64,000 bases of DNA, taken from CAYUPI01 sp964446585. Lineage in GTDB: Bacteria; Verrucomicrobiota; Verrucomicrobiia; Limisphaerales; UBA8199. Shown here piece after piece: positions 23,972 to 32,668 of this stretch. The position numbers and the translations under genes were made by a program. The notes beneath the pieces were generated by a model. That model searched no databases. It worked only from the letters and a program-made list of their open reading frames with translations, and was not told where the DNA came from. The stretch is from NCBI GenBank assembly GCA_964446585.1, contig CAYUPI010000004.1, forward strand, positions 62,001 to 126,000, given 5' to 3'. The first letter of the stretch is position 1. Each line of letters begins with the position of its first letter.

Positions 23972-26900
23972 ATGGAGCACACACAGATTGTCACCGCAGC
24001 AGAGTTGGACAACTACGCTAACACCATATCTAGTGAAGCAGTTGTTCCCGAATTAATTTGGATGCTCGTCAAGGAATCCACGTTTGATCTGACGACCTGC
24101 CGAGTCCCCTACGGCGACGCGATCAACCAGCCCGGCTGGGATGGCCTCGTCGAAACGGCAAATGGTTTTCGGCAATTCGTTCCGCAAAAGAAGAGCTTCT
24201 GGGAAATCGGGACAGGGGGTAATCCACAAAGCAAAGCCACCAGCGACTTCAAAAAGCGCACCAAGGCGACGAGGCCGGAGGACAGGCAAGATGCCACATA
24301 CGTCTTCGCGACGCCGCATGGTGCAGGTGCTGGTGGTTGGAACGAGCCCGCCCAGGCTAAGTGGATTAGTCGTCGTAAGAAATTCGGTTGGGCACGAATT
24401 AAGATCCTGGACGGCGTTCAAATCGCCGATTGGCTGCGCGACTTTCCCGCTATCGGGAAGTGGCTGCTCAAGAGAATGGGGCTTGTCAAAGTCATTTCCG
24501 GCTTTTCAACGCCAGCTGAGCATTGGGAAAACCTCCAGCAGCTCGCAAAGCCGTACAATGACCCGCCGATACCCCCTAAGCTGTTCCTGGTTGGGAGAGA
24601 GCAAGCTCACGCCGAAGCCATGCGGGTTTTTCGAGGGGAAATAAACCAGTTGGCGCTCGTGACAGAGAGCGAGAACGACGCAGAAGATTTCATCGCCGCC
24701 TTCCTCGCAGACTTGGATCCAGAAACGCGAAGGGCTTTCAGCAATAAGTGCCTTTTCATCGAAGCCGCAGACGCTTGGCACTCGATGGCTAGCTTGAGAA
24801 CCGCGCACGTGCTTCTCGCTCACCCGAAGCTCGACTTAGACGATACTGGCGAGCAGCTCCACATGGCCGCAACTAAGAAAGGCCATCGAGTCGTAATACC
24901 AGTGTCCGGGGCTTGGGCGGGAGGGAGTGACAAACTCATCCCCCTGCGAAGTCCTTCCGCCTCAATGATTGAGGTTACGCTGAGCGAGTGCGGATACCCG
25001 CTGGATAGGGCTCGCGCCCTTGCCGCGGCTGGCGCGCTGAGCCTCGGGGCGTTGAAGCGCCACATGCGAGGATTGGGAGAGTTGCCGCCATATGCTACCT
25101 GGGACAAAGCCCGCCTACTGGCCCAAGCTGGTCTGGCCGGCAGGTGGTCGGGAGAGAACTCAGCCGACCAGAAATCAATGGAGACCCTGCTGGGAAAATC
25201 TTATGGGGAGTGGATCGAACTCGTTCGTCCTGAGACGCTGCGTTCGGACACTCCCCTGATTCAGCATAACGAAAACTGGAAGATCATTTCTCGCGGAGAG
25301 GCATGGTCAGCACTCGGCCCGCGCATTTCGAATGACGACTTGGATCGTTTCCAGAAAGCTGTAACCATGGTTCTGGGCGAACGCGATCCAAAACTGGAAC
25401 TACCGCCTGACGACCGCTTTGCCGCGTCCGTTCACGGGAAGGTTCTCAACCACTCCAGCGCTATCCGTAAGGGCATGGCCGAAACATTGGCGCTCCTCGG
25501 CAGCCGACCCAAGGCTTTGATCTCGTGCTCGCAGGACAAACCAGAATTCGTCGCTTCCTTCACCGTCCGAACACTGCTGAAGAACGCCAATTGGATGACA
25601 TGGGCCAGTTTAGATCATCATCTGCCCCTGATAGCCGAGGCAGCCCCGGAACAGTTTTTGGATGCCGTAGAAACAGCGCTACTAAATCCTGAGGACAGCC
25701 CATTCAAAGCTGTCTTCGCTGAGGAGCGTCCCGGTGTCATCGGCTGGAACTATATGAGCGGCCTTCTTTGGGCGCTAGAGACACTGGCGTGGCACCCGGA
25801 CTATCTCCAGCGCGTAACCGTTTTGCTCGGTGAGCTTGCTGCCATAGACCCAGGTGGTAACTGGTCAAACCGGCCTGCAAACTCCCTAACTGACATATTC
25901 CTTCCCTGGCATCCGCAGACATGCGCTGAAATCACCAAACGCAAATCATCTCTCGAATTGCTCTTGAAGGAGCAGCCTCAAGTCGGATGGAAGCTCCTTA
26001 TGGCCCTGCTGCCCCACCTGCATGGAGTCACGTCGGGCACCCGAAAACCAGTATGGCGGCAACTGATCCCGCAGGGCTGGTCAGAGAAGGTCACCAAAGA
26101 CGACTATCGGAAACAAGTGACGCTTTACGCAGAGTTGGCAGTCGGGATTGCAAAACTTGATCTGACAAAACTCGCAGAGCTCATTGACCGCCTACCCGAT
26201 CTCCCAAACCCGGCCCACTCACATGTACTTAATCACTTTGCCTCAGAAGCCATCTTAGCTCTGCCCGAAGCTTCACGCCTACCTTTATGGGAAGCGCTTG
26301 TCGATCTCGCGAGGAAGCACCGAAAGTTTCCAGACGCAAAATGGGTAATGCCCGAGGGTTGGATTGCCAGAATTGAAGAAGCGGCCGCCAAATTAGCGCC
26401 AAAAGGACCAATTTTTGCTCACCGGCGCCTCTTCAGCGACCGGGATTTTGACTTGTTTGACGAGTCCGGTAACTATGATGAACAACAAAAGAAGCTCAAC
26501 TCCCGTCGTCAATCCGCCGTCCGCCAAATCCTCGACTCCGTCCATTTGGAGGGGCTTTTCGAGTTTGCACGCCAAACGACAAATCCCGGCACGGTAGGGT
26601 TAGCCTTCGGACAGATTGACTGGCCCTCGGCAGACGCAGCCCTCCTGCCCAGTTACCTTGACACAGAGGACAAAGTCTTAGGGCAATTCGTTGCCAATTT
26701 CGTCTGGGGAAGGTTCTGGACCAAAGGCTGGGATTGGGTAGACGGCGCCCTCGGCCAAGCATGGACAACGGACCAAAAAGTTACCTTCTTTACCTTTCTT
26801 CCCTTTCGCTTCGAAACGTGGCGACGAGCCGAGGCAGCTCTAGCACCCGATGCAGCACCCTACTGGAAGAAGGTCAATGTCCAGCCATACGGCGAACAAC

Positions 26901-27781
26901 CCCACATCCTCGAAGCAGTCGAGAAACTCCTCCAGCACAAGAGACCCCGCTCCGCACTTACCTGCCTGAATCGCCTCGTGCACGAGAAAGCCGAGTTTCC
27001 GCCAGCGGTCGCAGTCCAAGCCTTGCTCGACGCCGCCAATACAGAGGAGCCCTTGCGAGGCCTTGATCAGTACACCCTGAGTGAAATAATTAAATGGCTG
27101 CAGGCCAACCCGGCGACAGATCCAGAGGCACTCTTTAGAATCGAATGGGCCTATCTGCCCCTTCTTGATCACGATTATGGCGGGACACCCATAACTCTCG
27201 AAGCTCGTTTAGCGGCTAGCCCCGAGTTCTTTTGCGAAGTGCTAGCGCTTGTGTTCAGGTCAGACAAAGACAAAGGGGAAAAGCGGGAGCTAAGCGAGGC
27301 AGAGAGCAAAATCGCTCACAACGCGTACCGTCTGCTGCACGGCTGGCGAGCCGTTCCAGGAAAAAGGCCAGACGGCGCGTTCGACCAGGCGGCATTTGAG
27401 AAATGGCTGGACGAAGTAGGCCGTCGGACGAAAGGATCCGGTCATCACCGCATCGCCTTGAACCAAATCGGCCAAGTGCTTCCGTATGCACCCGCTGATC
27501 CAGGCGGTTTGTGGATCCATCGGTCAGTCGCCGAAGTGCTGAACGCGAAAGACGCGAATGAGCTGCGTTCCGCATTCACATGCGAGCTACTCAACAGTCG
27601 TGGCGTCCACGGCTTCAGCGCCGGAAAGGAGGAACTACAAATTGCGGCCGGCTACCACAAACAGGCCGACGCCCTTGAAGAGAACGGCTTTCACCGCTTC
27701 GCCACCGCAATGCGCGACCTTGCGAAATGCTACGAGCGGGACGCAGAACGTGAGTCGAAACGCGATCTTTTCGAAGATTAA
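23972..27781 (+). CDS. 1269-aa putative defence protein: PD-(D/E)XK-like nuclease, degenerate NTPase-like and helical-repeat regions
   Basis: I do not recognise a named family. Residues about 45-170 resemble a restriction-endonuclease-like fold: GDAINQPGWDGLVE (D57), QKKSFWEIGTGGNPQSK (E78, K88), DATYVFATPHGAG and an end in IADWLRDFPAIGKWLLKRMG. Residues about 200-360 start with PPKLFLVGREQAHAEAMRVF as in STAND NTPases, but the Walker A position reads LALVTESENDAEDF and has no GKT, so ATP binding is doubtful. The remaining 900 residues are helix-rich with repeated aromatic-leucine patterns (for example LGRF-type and WLQANP segments), like a sensor of helical repeats. The layout recalls Avs-like or NLR-like antiviral proteins. 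It sits between hsdR and hsdS relics, and its stop overlaps the next start by one base. Function is inferred from layout and place only. Confidence 0.65.
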   Translation: MEHTQIVTAAELDNYANTISSEAVVPELIWMLVKESTFDLTTCRVPYGDAINQPGWDGLVETANGFRQFVPQKKSFWEIGTGGNPQSKATSDFKKRTKATRPEDRQDATYVFATPHGAGAGGWNEPAQAKWISRRKKFGWARIKILDGVQIADWLRDFPAIGKWLLKRMGLVKVISGFSTPAEHWENLQQLAKPYNDPPIPPKLFLVGREQAHAEAMRVFRGEINQLALVTESENDAEDFIAAFLADLDPETRRAFSNKCLFIEAADAWHSMASLRTAHVLLAHPKLDLDDTGEQLHMAATKKGHRVVIPVSGAWAGGSDKLIPLRSPSASMIEVTLSECGYPLDRARALAAAGALSLGALKRHMRGLGELPPYATWDKARLLAQAGLAGRWSGENSADQKSMETLLGKSYGEWIELVRPETLRSDTPLIQHNENWKIISRGEAWSALGPRISNDDLDRFQKAVTMVLGERDPKLELPPDDRFAASVHGKVLNHSSAIRKGMAETLALLGSRPKALISCSQDKPEFVASFTVRTLLKNANWMTWASLDHHLPLIAEAAPEQFLDAVETALLNPEDSPFKAVFAEERPGVIGWNYMSGLLWALETLAWHPDYLQRVTVLLGELAAIDPGGNWSNRPANSLTDIFLPWHPQTCAEITKRKSSLELLLKEQPQVGWKLLMALLPHLHGVTSGTRKPVWRQLIPQGWSEKVTKDDYRKQVTLYAELAVGIAKLDLTKLAELIDRLPDLPNPAHSHVLNHFASEAILALPEASRLPLWEALVDLARKHRKFPDAKWVMPEGWIARIEEAAAKLAPKGPIFAHRRLFSDRDFDLFDESGNYDEQQKKLNSRRQSAVRQILDSVHLEGLFEFARQTTNPGTVGLAFGQIDWPSADAALLPSYLDTEDKVLGQFVANFVWGRFWTKGWDWVDGALGQAWTTDQKVTFFTFLPFRFETWRRAEAALAPDAAPYWKKVNVQPYGEQPHILEAVEKLLQHKRPRSALTCLNRLVHEKAEFPPAVAVQALLDAANTEEPLRGLDQYTLSEIIKWLQANPATDPEALFRIEWAYLPLLDHDYGGTPITLEARLAASPEFFCEVLALVFRSDKDKGEKRELSEAESKIAHNAYRLLHGWRAVPGKRPDGAFDQAAFEKWLDEVGRRTKGSGHHRIALNQIGQVLPYAPADPGGLWIHRSVAEVLNAKDANELRSAFTCELLNSRGVHGFSAGKEELQIAAGYHKQADALEENGFHRFATAMRDLAKCYERDAERESKRDLFED

Positions 27782-27969
27782 TGAAATCAAAATCTGTGGC
27801 AGAAGACACCGCCGCCCGAAGCCTGGCCGAGCAGCGTCGCATCGTGGCCGAGTTGGACGCGTTGCAAGCCGAGTTGGACGCGCTGAAGCGCCTGCAAGCC
27901 GAGACCGCCGCCGAGCTGGACGCCCTGCTCCCCGCCATCCTCGACCGCGCCTTCAAAGGAGAATTATAG
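27781..27969 (+). pseudogene. hsdS 3' relic 1 (HsdS C-terminal coiled coil, 62 codons)
   Basis: The frame encodes LAEQRRIVAELDALQAELDA, then LKRLQAETAAELDALLPAIL and DRAFKGEL, which is the standard C-terminal tail of type I restriction specificity subunits. The target-recognition domains are missing. The ATG overlaps the stop of the 1269-residue gene by one base, and the stop TAG overlaps the GTG of the next gene by one base. The codons for KGE read AAAGGAGAA and form the Shine-Dalgarno sequence of that gene. It may still be translated and act by coupling. Confidence 0.8.
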
Positions 27970-28394
27970 TGGAGGTGTTCACGCACTACGGAGTCGGCAT
28001 CAAGGCATTCGCTATTGAGCGGAAGCCTAACGGTCGCGTCGAGTTTACTCTTTGGGCTACGGTTTTCTTTCTGCCAGCCTGGCCACTTTCATCGTGGTCG
28101 GCAATTTACGTCGGCGCAGTGCGACCGGACGGCATCAAGGAGGACGGTCACCGCTTCGACGATGCTGTCCGTATCGAGCGCGACTTTGCCTCATACGCTC
28201 AGACCTTTACCGCGGCCATCATGGTACTGGTCATTGCGATTTTGCCGATTTCCTACCTTATCTTCCGCACCGTCGGACGCGGAGCGACAACACTCGAAAT
28301 GGTATTGGTGTTTGCCTCTTGTGCTTGGCCGGTCGTCGTGGTGAGCCTGGTTGAACGCCGTCGTCGTAAACTCTTGACAGGAGCTTGGACATAA
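27969..28394 (+). CDS. Hypothetical membrane protein (141 aa)
   Basis: I do not recognise the family. The product starts with a soluble VEVFTHYGVGIKAFAIERKP segment, has a hydrophobic stretch (LWATVFFLPAWPLSSWSAIY) and, after a charged middle, two membrane helices (TAAIMVLVIAILPISYLIF, TLEMVLVFASCAWPVVVVSL) with a basic tail. GTG 27969 (or GTG 27975) is used because AAAGGAG lies just upstream in the hsdS relic. Its place between two hsdS tail copies suggests island cargo; a membrane effector is possible but unproven. Confidence 0.68.
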   Translation: MEVFTHYGVGIKAFAIERKPNGRVEFTLWATVFFLPAWPLSSWSAIYVGAVRPDGIKEDGHRFDDAVRIERDFASYAQTFTAAIMVLVIAILPISYLIFRTVGRGATTLEMVLVFASCAWPVVVVSLVERRRRKLLTGAWT

Positions 28395-28436
28395 AATGAG
28401 TTCGCAACCAAAGCGTATTTGTGATACACGCCGGCT

Positions 28437-28534
28437 CCTGGCCGAGCCGGACGCTGAAGCGCCTCCAAGCCAAGACCGTCGCCGAACTGGACGCCCTGCT
28501 CCCTGCCATCCTCGACCGCGCAGGAGAACTGTGA
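28437..28534 (+). pseudogene. hsdS 3' relic 2
   Basis: From 28454 the frame reads LKRLQAKTVAELDALLPAIL then DRAGEL and stop, a near-copy of the tail at 27781-27969. The DNA is clearly homologous, with one base lost near GACGCTGAAG and six bases lost before AGGAGAACTG. The last codons supply AGGAGAA as ribosome-binding site for ATG 28536, which starts one base after the stop. Confidence 0.8.
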
Positions 28535-28535
28535 T

Positions 28536-28886
28536 ATGCAACTGAGCGAGAAATCCCACAACATTCTTAAATCGATCGCGGATGGTCATCCGCCTGAACA
28601 AATACTGACTGGAAATCTGGAACTTACCTATCACGATATCTTTCGGGCAGCAGCGGAGGCCCTCGAATGCCTCGGGCATCCTGGCTCCGGCAAAGCCTAC
28701 AGCGTACACAACATTCGCAAGCAGTACAAACGAGCTTACGTAAAGTGGAGCGCGACGGAAGATGCAGAGCTTGCCGAAATGCACCGAAGCGGACTGAACC
28801 CAAATGAAATCGCACAAACGCTAGAGCGGCAGCCAGGCGCCATCCAAAGCCGGCTGACAAAGCTCAATCTTATCAAACCGACGTGA
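28536..28886 (+). CDS. Small DNA-binding-like protein (HTH plus Myb/SANT-like), 116 aa
   Basis: Residues about 1-50 resemble a DUF433-like helix-turn-helix (ILKSIADGHPPEQILTGN, then LTYHDIFRAAAEALECLG). Residues about 70-112 resemble a Myb/SANT-like or sigma-like helical bundle (KWSATEDAELAEMHRSGLNP, NEIAQTLERQPGAIQSRLTK). The product is basic and soluble, so DNA binding is likely. It lies between the second and third hsdS tail copies and is translated from a ribosome site inside the second. The role is unknown; a regulator of the island is plausible. Confidence 0.7.
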   Translation: MQLSEKSHNILKSIADGHPPEQILTGNLELTYHDIFRAAAEALECLGHPGSGKAYSVHNIRKQYKRAYVKWSATEDAELAEMHRSGLNPNEIAQTLERQPGAIQSRLTKLNLIKPT

Positions 28887-28896
28887 AGAACCGTTC

Positions 28897-28935
28897 AAGG
28901 CGCAACCGCCGCTGAACTCGAAGCGCTCTTCTAAC
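28897..28935 (+). pseudogene. hsdS 3' relic 3 (short)
   Basis: The 39 bases before the next ATG read QGATAAELEALF and stop, aligning with QAETAAELDALL of the hsdS tails at 27781 and 28437. Only a short piece remains, so this assignment depends on its equal position directly in front of a cargo gene. Confidence 0.5.
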
Positions 28936-30492
28936 ATGCTCCGTATCTTCATCAGCAGTGTGCAGAAGGAATTCGCCGCCGAGCGCCGGGCGCTCAAGCA
29001 GTACATCCAGGGCGACGCCCTCCTGCGCCGCTTCTTCGACGTTTTCCTCTTCGAGGATTTGCCCGCCTCGGATCGCCGCGCAGACAACGCCTATCTCGAT
29101 CAGGTCGATCGCTGCGCGATCTACCTCGGTCTATTCGGCAACGAATACGGCTTCGAAGACGCCGCCGGAGTGTCGCCCACCGAGCGAGAATTCGACCGCG
29201 CCACCGCGCAGGGCAAGACTCGCCTCATATATGTCAAAGGCCAGGACGACAAGAGCCGCCACCCGAAGATGCTCGCACTCATTCGCAAAGCCGGGACACA
29301 ACTCATCCGCCGCCGGTTTGAGAACCTGGCTGAGCTCAACACCGCTGTGTATGCCAGCCTCGTGGATTTCCTCGAAGCAAGTGGCGCCCTGCGCACCACG
29401 CCTTTCGACAAGACCCCGGGACGCGACGCGTCGGCAGCCGACATTGCAGAGGAAAAGTTGGGCTGGTTTCTGGAAACAGCTCGTCGCGAGCGCAACCTTT
29501 CCTTGCCGCAAAACACTCCGCCCATGGAAGCGCTGGCTCACCTTGATTTGCTCGAGCACGGCACCCCCTCTCACGCAGCTCTGCTCCTGTTCGGGAAGAA
29601 TCCCCAGCATTTCGTTCCGGCCGCGGAGACCAAATGCGCTCACTTCCACGGGACCGAAATCCGCAAACCCATCCCCTCCTATCAGATCTACAAAGGCAGC
29701 CTGTTCAACCAGGTCGACCAAGCCGTGGACTTCGTAATGTCCAAGATTGCCCGCAAGGTCACCCCGCAGGTCGGCACGCCCGCCAGCCGCGTCGAGTACG
29801 ACCTCCCCTACAAAGCCGTGCGCGAGGCCATCGTCAACGCCGTCGCCCACCGGGACTACACCAGCAACGCCGGCGTCCAGGTAATGTTGTTTGCCGACCG
29901 GATCGAGGTCTGGAATCCCGGTGACCTCCCCGCCGGTCTGACGCCTGAGATGCTGCGCCACCCTCACGCCTCCATCCCACGCAACCCACTCATAGCCGAA
30001 CCCCTGTTCTGGGTCCGTTACATCGAGAAACTCGGTACCGGCACGCTCGACATGATCGCTCTCTGCCGCGAAGCCGGCCTCCCCGAACCCGACTTTCGCC
30101 AGGAAGGCGGACAATGGATGGTGACCTTGTGGCGCGACTGGCTTACGGAAAAAGTCCTCGCCCAGCTCCAACTCAGCGATCGTCAGCGCCTGGCGGTCAG
30201 CCATATCCGTCAACACGCGCGCATCACTAATCGCGAATACCAGCAAATCGCCGGAGTAATTCCAAGAACCGCCGCCCGGGACCTGGACGACTTGGTGCGA
30301 ATTGGTGTTCTCTCGAAGGTGGGACGGACCGGACGAGGCGCACATTACATCTTCAAAGGGAAACAGGACATAAACAGGACAAACAGGACAAACTCGGGTG
30401 GGACGCAAACACGACATAAACAGGACAGACAAGACGAACCTGGAAAACCGACCGACAGCCGTCGCACTCACAAGCAGCCCAAGCGGAAATGA
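28936..30492 (+). CDS. DUF4062/ATP-binding (RecG-like HATPase_c_4) protein
   Basis: The 518-residue protein starts with a DUF4062 domain (MLRIFISSVQKEFAAERRAL, CAIYLGLFGNEYGFE, SPTEREFDRATAQGKTRLIY; residues 1-100), a module common in conflict-system proteins. Residues about 180-400 match the GHKL-type ATPase of the AlbA/RecG-like family: AVREAIVNAVAHRDYTSNAG, DRIEVWNPGDLPAGLTPEML, then RNPLIAEPLFWVRYIEKLGT. A winged helix follows (ITNREYQQIAGVIPRTAARD). The last 45 residues (INRTNRTN...) come from a tandem AAACAGGAC repeat and look added. It is the last gene of the island operon and probably senses or regulates. Confidence 0.82.
   Translation: MLRIFISSVQKEFAAERRALKQYIQGDALLRRFFDVFLFEDLPASDRRADNAYLDQVDRCAIYLGLFGNEYGFEDAAGVSPTEREFDRATAQGKTRLIYVKGQDDKSRHPKMLALIRKAGTQLIRRRFENLAELNTAVYASLVDFLEASGALRTTPFDKTPGRDASAADIAEEKLGWFLETARRERNLSLPQNTPPMEALAHLDLLEHGTPSHAALLLFGKNPQHFVPAAETKCAHFHGTEIRKPIPSYQIYKGSLFNQVDQAVDFVMSKIARKVTPQVGTPASRVEYDLPYKAVREAIVNAVAHRDYTSNAGVQVMLFADRIEVWNPGDLPAGLTPEMLRHPHASIPRNPLIAEPLFWVRYIEKLGTGTLDMIALCREAGLPEPDFRQEGGQWMVTLWRDWLTEKVLAQLQLSDRQRLAVSHIRQHARITNREYQQIAGVIPRTAARDLDDLVRIGVLSKVGRTGRGAHYIFKGKQDINRTNRTNSGGTQTRHKQDRQDEPGKPTDSRRTHKQPKRK
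30361..30426. repeat. AAACAGGAC tandem-like repeat in the DUF4062 gene 3' end
   Basis: The 9-base unit AAACAGGAC occurs at 30361, 30372, 30381 and 30418 with variable spacing, giving the Asn-Arg-Thr-rich tail of the protein. Directly after the gene, GACTCA and AAGGGCT motifs repeat with similar spacing (30492-30560). Repeat growth has probably lengthened the reading frame. Confidence 0.65.
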
Positions 30493-30686
30493 CTCACAAA
30501 CGACTCAATCGACTCACGCAAATCAAAGGGCTCATAAAGGGCTAAAAGGGCTCACTCAGCCCCTCGACGGTGGTTGAGGCGATTTACCGGCTGGACGACC
30601 TGCGCCTGAAGTCTTTGAACTCGAATACTAACCCTGTCACAAAATGACGCCCAACCTCCGCCGCGCACACCAATTCGACCACCGCA

Positions 30687-30760
30687 CCGCTTCGCGCGAT
30701 TCGACACACCCTCACAAGTCCACCAGCCCGCGTCCGCCGCGCGCGAGCTGTCGCCCTACC
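30687..30760. repeat. GC-rich dispersed repeat, copy 1
   Basis: This copy reads GCGCGATTCGACACACCCTC, then a variable part and CCCGCGTCCGCCGCGCGCGA followed by GCTGTCGCCC. The same core recurs at 32049-32130 and 33106-33165. It overlaps the last codons of the minus-strand gene at 30756. Confidence 0.75.
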
Positions 30761-31676
30761 TGACTTCAAACTGACAATCCAACACTTCTTTTCTTACCCA
30801 GCCTTTTCCATCTGGCGTTGGCTTGAACCATACCGTTATGCGCCGATCAGCAATTGGTAACATTGTGGCAGCGTCGACAGTTCGCACTTGAATCATTCTG
30901 TCAGAAGGAACCGTCCCATTGATCGCCAGGAATTTAGAATTCGTTCCAAGGGCGCCAACCAAATCCGGATTTAGCGCTTTAACTTCTTGCTTATTGGAGG
31001 ATTCCATCGAGATGACCATTACTCTCGTCTGAGAGCCGACCTGCTTAACTTCAAATACCTTTGTTAGGCAAAAACGCTTCGGTTCAATGGTCGTATCTTC
31101 TTCCGTCCAATAATCCCCAGCTTTCACAGTGCGTTCGGCAAATCGAGTAACATTGAACTGCCAATTGTTGTTTTCTGACTTGAATTGGGTCTTCGAGCTG
31201 AATTCCTTGTCAATATCGGGATAAAGGTTTGTTGGAAGAATACGCTTGAGCCCTGGAACGAGATTCTCGTCTACGTGTAGATCCAATAAGTTGGCTTTTG
31301 GTGAAAGTGTAAGCGTGTTGGTTGTTCCGATGAGGAGCTTTGTCACTGGGTTCACGAATGGCTTGCCGTTCATCTCTCCTTTCATGTCTTTAGCAACTCG
31401 GGCAACGGTGTAACCCCCAGGCGAGGATTGGAACGTAGACTCTGAAACGATAATAGTCCTTTCTGTGCCATAGTTGTTCGTTCCGTCTGCAGACGATGTA
31501 ATTCTTGTTCTGTCACTTTTCTCGACTAGCACCGTTCCGTCCGGCGGTCGAAAGTGGAACGTAACCTCTTGCTTGTCAGGCTCCGCCGACACCAACCCTG
31601 CGAGGATCAAAACGACAGACACGGCGCCGAGCAACGGTTTGAGCGGCTGCGAAAGACAATAGTTTACTCGAATCAC
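30756..31676 (-). CDS. Secreted hypothetical protein (306 aa)
   Basis: The protein has a signal-like segment (LKPLLGAVSVVLILAGLVSA) followed by a beta-rich mature part (VTFHFRPPDGTVLVEKSDRT, ENNNWQFNVTRFAERTVKAG, RITVWFKPTPDGKGWVRKEV). It resembles secreted beta-sandwich or lipoprotein-type proteins of unknown function. No catalytic motif is visible. The gene is visibly more A/T-rich than its neighbours, which fits acquisition with the island. It points towards the DUF4062 gene, and repeat copy 1 touches its 3' end. Confidence 0.7.
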   Translation of the reverse strand: MIRVNYCLSQPLKPLLGAVSVVLILAGLVSAEPDKQEVTFHFRPPDGTVLVEKSDRTRITSSADGTNNYGTERTIIVSESTFQSSPGGYTVARVAKDMKGEMNGKPFVNPVTKLLIGTTNTLTLSPKANLLDLHVDENLVPGLKRILPTNLYPDIDKEFSSKTQFKSENNNWQFNVTRFAERTVKAGDYWTEEDTTIEPKRFCLTKVFEVKQVGSQTRVMVISMESSNKQEVKALNPDLVGALGTNSKFLAINGTVPSDRMIQVRTVDAATMLPIADRRITVWFKPTPDGKGWVRKEVLDCQFEVR

Positions 31677-32048
31677 AGAATAACCCGATGATTCTATCCT
31701 ACGCGAAGTCCAAATCTAAAGTGAAATCCACCATAATACCTACGCAATCGCCTATGCCTGTATCAATGCTCGCCCACCACTGCCCCATGAATACCGTGCC
31801 TTCCCGATTAACTACTGGGATGGCCCGGTAGCCGTTTCCAACGTATCAGTCTTACGCCTGCGGCATCCGTGCGCCGATCCATCAGCTCCACTGGCTCCGG
31901 TTCATGGCTTCGCAAATTCCGCTGAGGCAGAGCGCCCCGCAACACTTGCCAACGAAAAGGTTCAGGACTACACGGACCAACGCTAACATCGCTCCTTCCG
32001 CGCACGCGCCTCTGCGATTCAACCATCACTGACCTTCGACCGCCCTCC

Positions 32049-32130
32049 CGCTCCGCGCGATTCGATACGCCCTCACAATTCGGCCGGCCCGCGTCCGCCG
32101 CGCGCGAGCTTTCGCCCCTCGCACGCCCTC
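32049..32130. repeat. GC-rich dispersed repeat, copy 2
   Basis: The core GCGCGATTCGATACGCCCTC, then CGGCCGGCCCGCGTCCGCCG and CGAGCTTTCGCCCCTCGCAC matches copies 1 and 3. A further partial piece (GAATACGCCTCACAATTC) lies near 32223. Confidence 0.75.
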
Positions 32131-32431
32131 ATTGCATTCCAGCGTCACCGCCCATAAACAGCGCGCGCGGCGTCCGGGGCCTCGCCCTGGGTAATCGCAC
32201 GTCCCACCGCTGTCGCGCCGCCGAATACGCCTCACAATTCCTGGCATCGCAACCAACTCGACGGGGGCATGTCGGCGCGGCACACCTTCGGGCAGGTCCA
32301 CCCTCGATCGCAATTCCAACGTCCCCTCTGTCTTGCTAGTAGTGGTGCCGCGCCGCCAGCCCCCTCAGCCCTGATCGCTTCGTTCGGGCGGCGTCCGGCA
32401 GGTCGCGTGCCAGCCCCGCCCCTGGCCTTCA

Positions 32432-32466
32432 ACTATCCACTATCCACTATCCACCATCCACTTCCT
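32432..32466. repeat. Period-7 tract ACTATCC x3, ACCATCC, ACTTCCT
   Basis: Five consecutive seven-base units, three identical, lie in non-coding DNA. It is another member of the heptad family. Confidence 0.8.
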
Positions 32467-32602
32467 CCAGGGTCTGTCACGAGCCCTGCTTGTCGTCCGC
32501 CGCCCTGCCACTTCGCTCCGGACAAAGGCAAAGTTAGTCTAATCGACTCCTTCGGGCTGCCGGGCCCCTCGCGCTCTCCTCCGCGCCCAGAGCTGCCCGC
32601 GT

Positions 32603-32668
32603 CCCAGCCCCGCTGTAGCTGCTCTCTCCAGGGGAAAAGTGTGAGAGAGCATCTACAGCGGGGCTGGG
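32603..32668. repeat. Large hairpin with 26-base arms
   Basis: Arms 32603-32628 and 32643-32668 are reverse complements with a single mismatch, around a 14-base loop. The outer end reads CCCAGCCCCGCTGTAG. It could be a MITE-like palindrome or a strong bidirectional terminator. Confidence 0.85.

Noticed and set aside
29131..30471. 446-codon minus-strand open frame opposite the DUF4062 gene
   Set aside because: It is the antisense shadow of a gene with recognised domains; composition is Val/Gly-rich without any motif.
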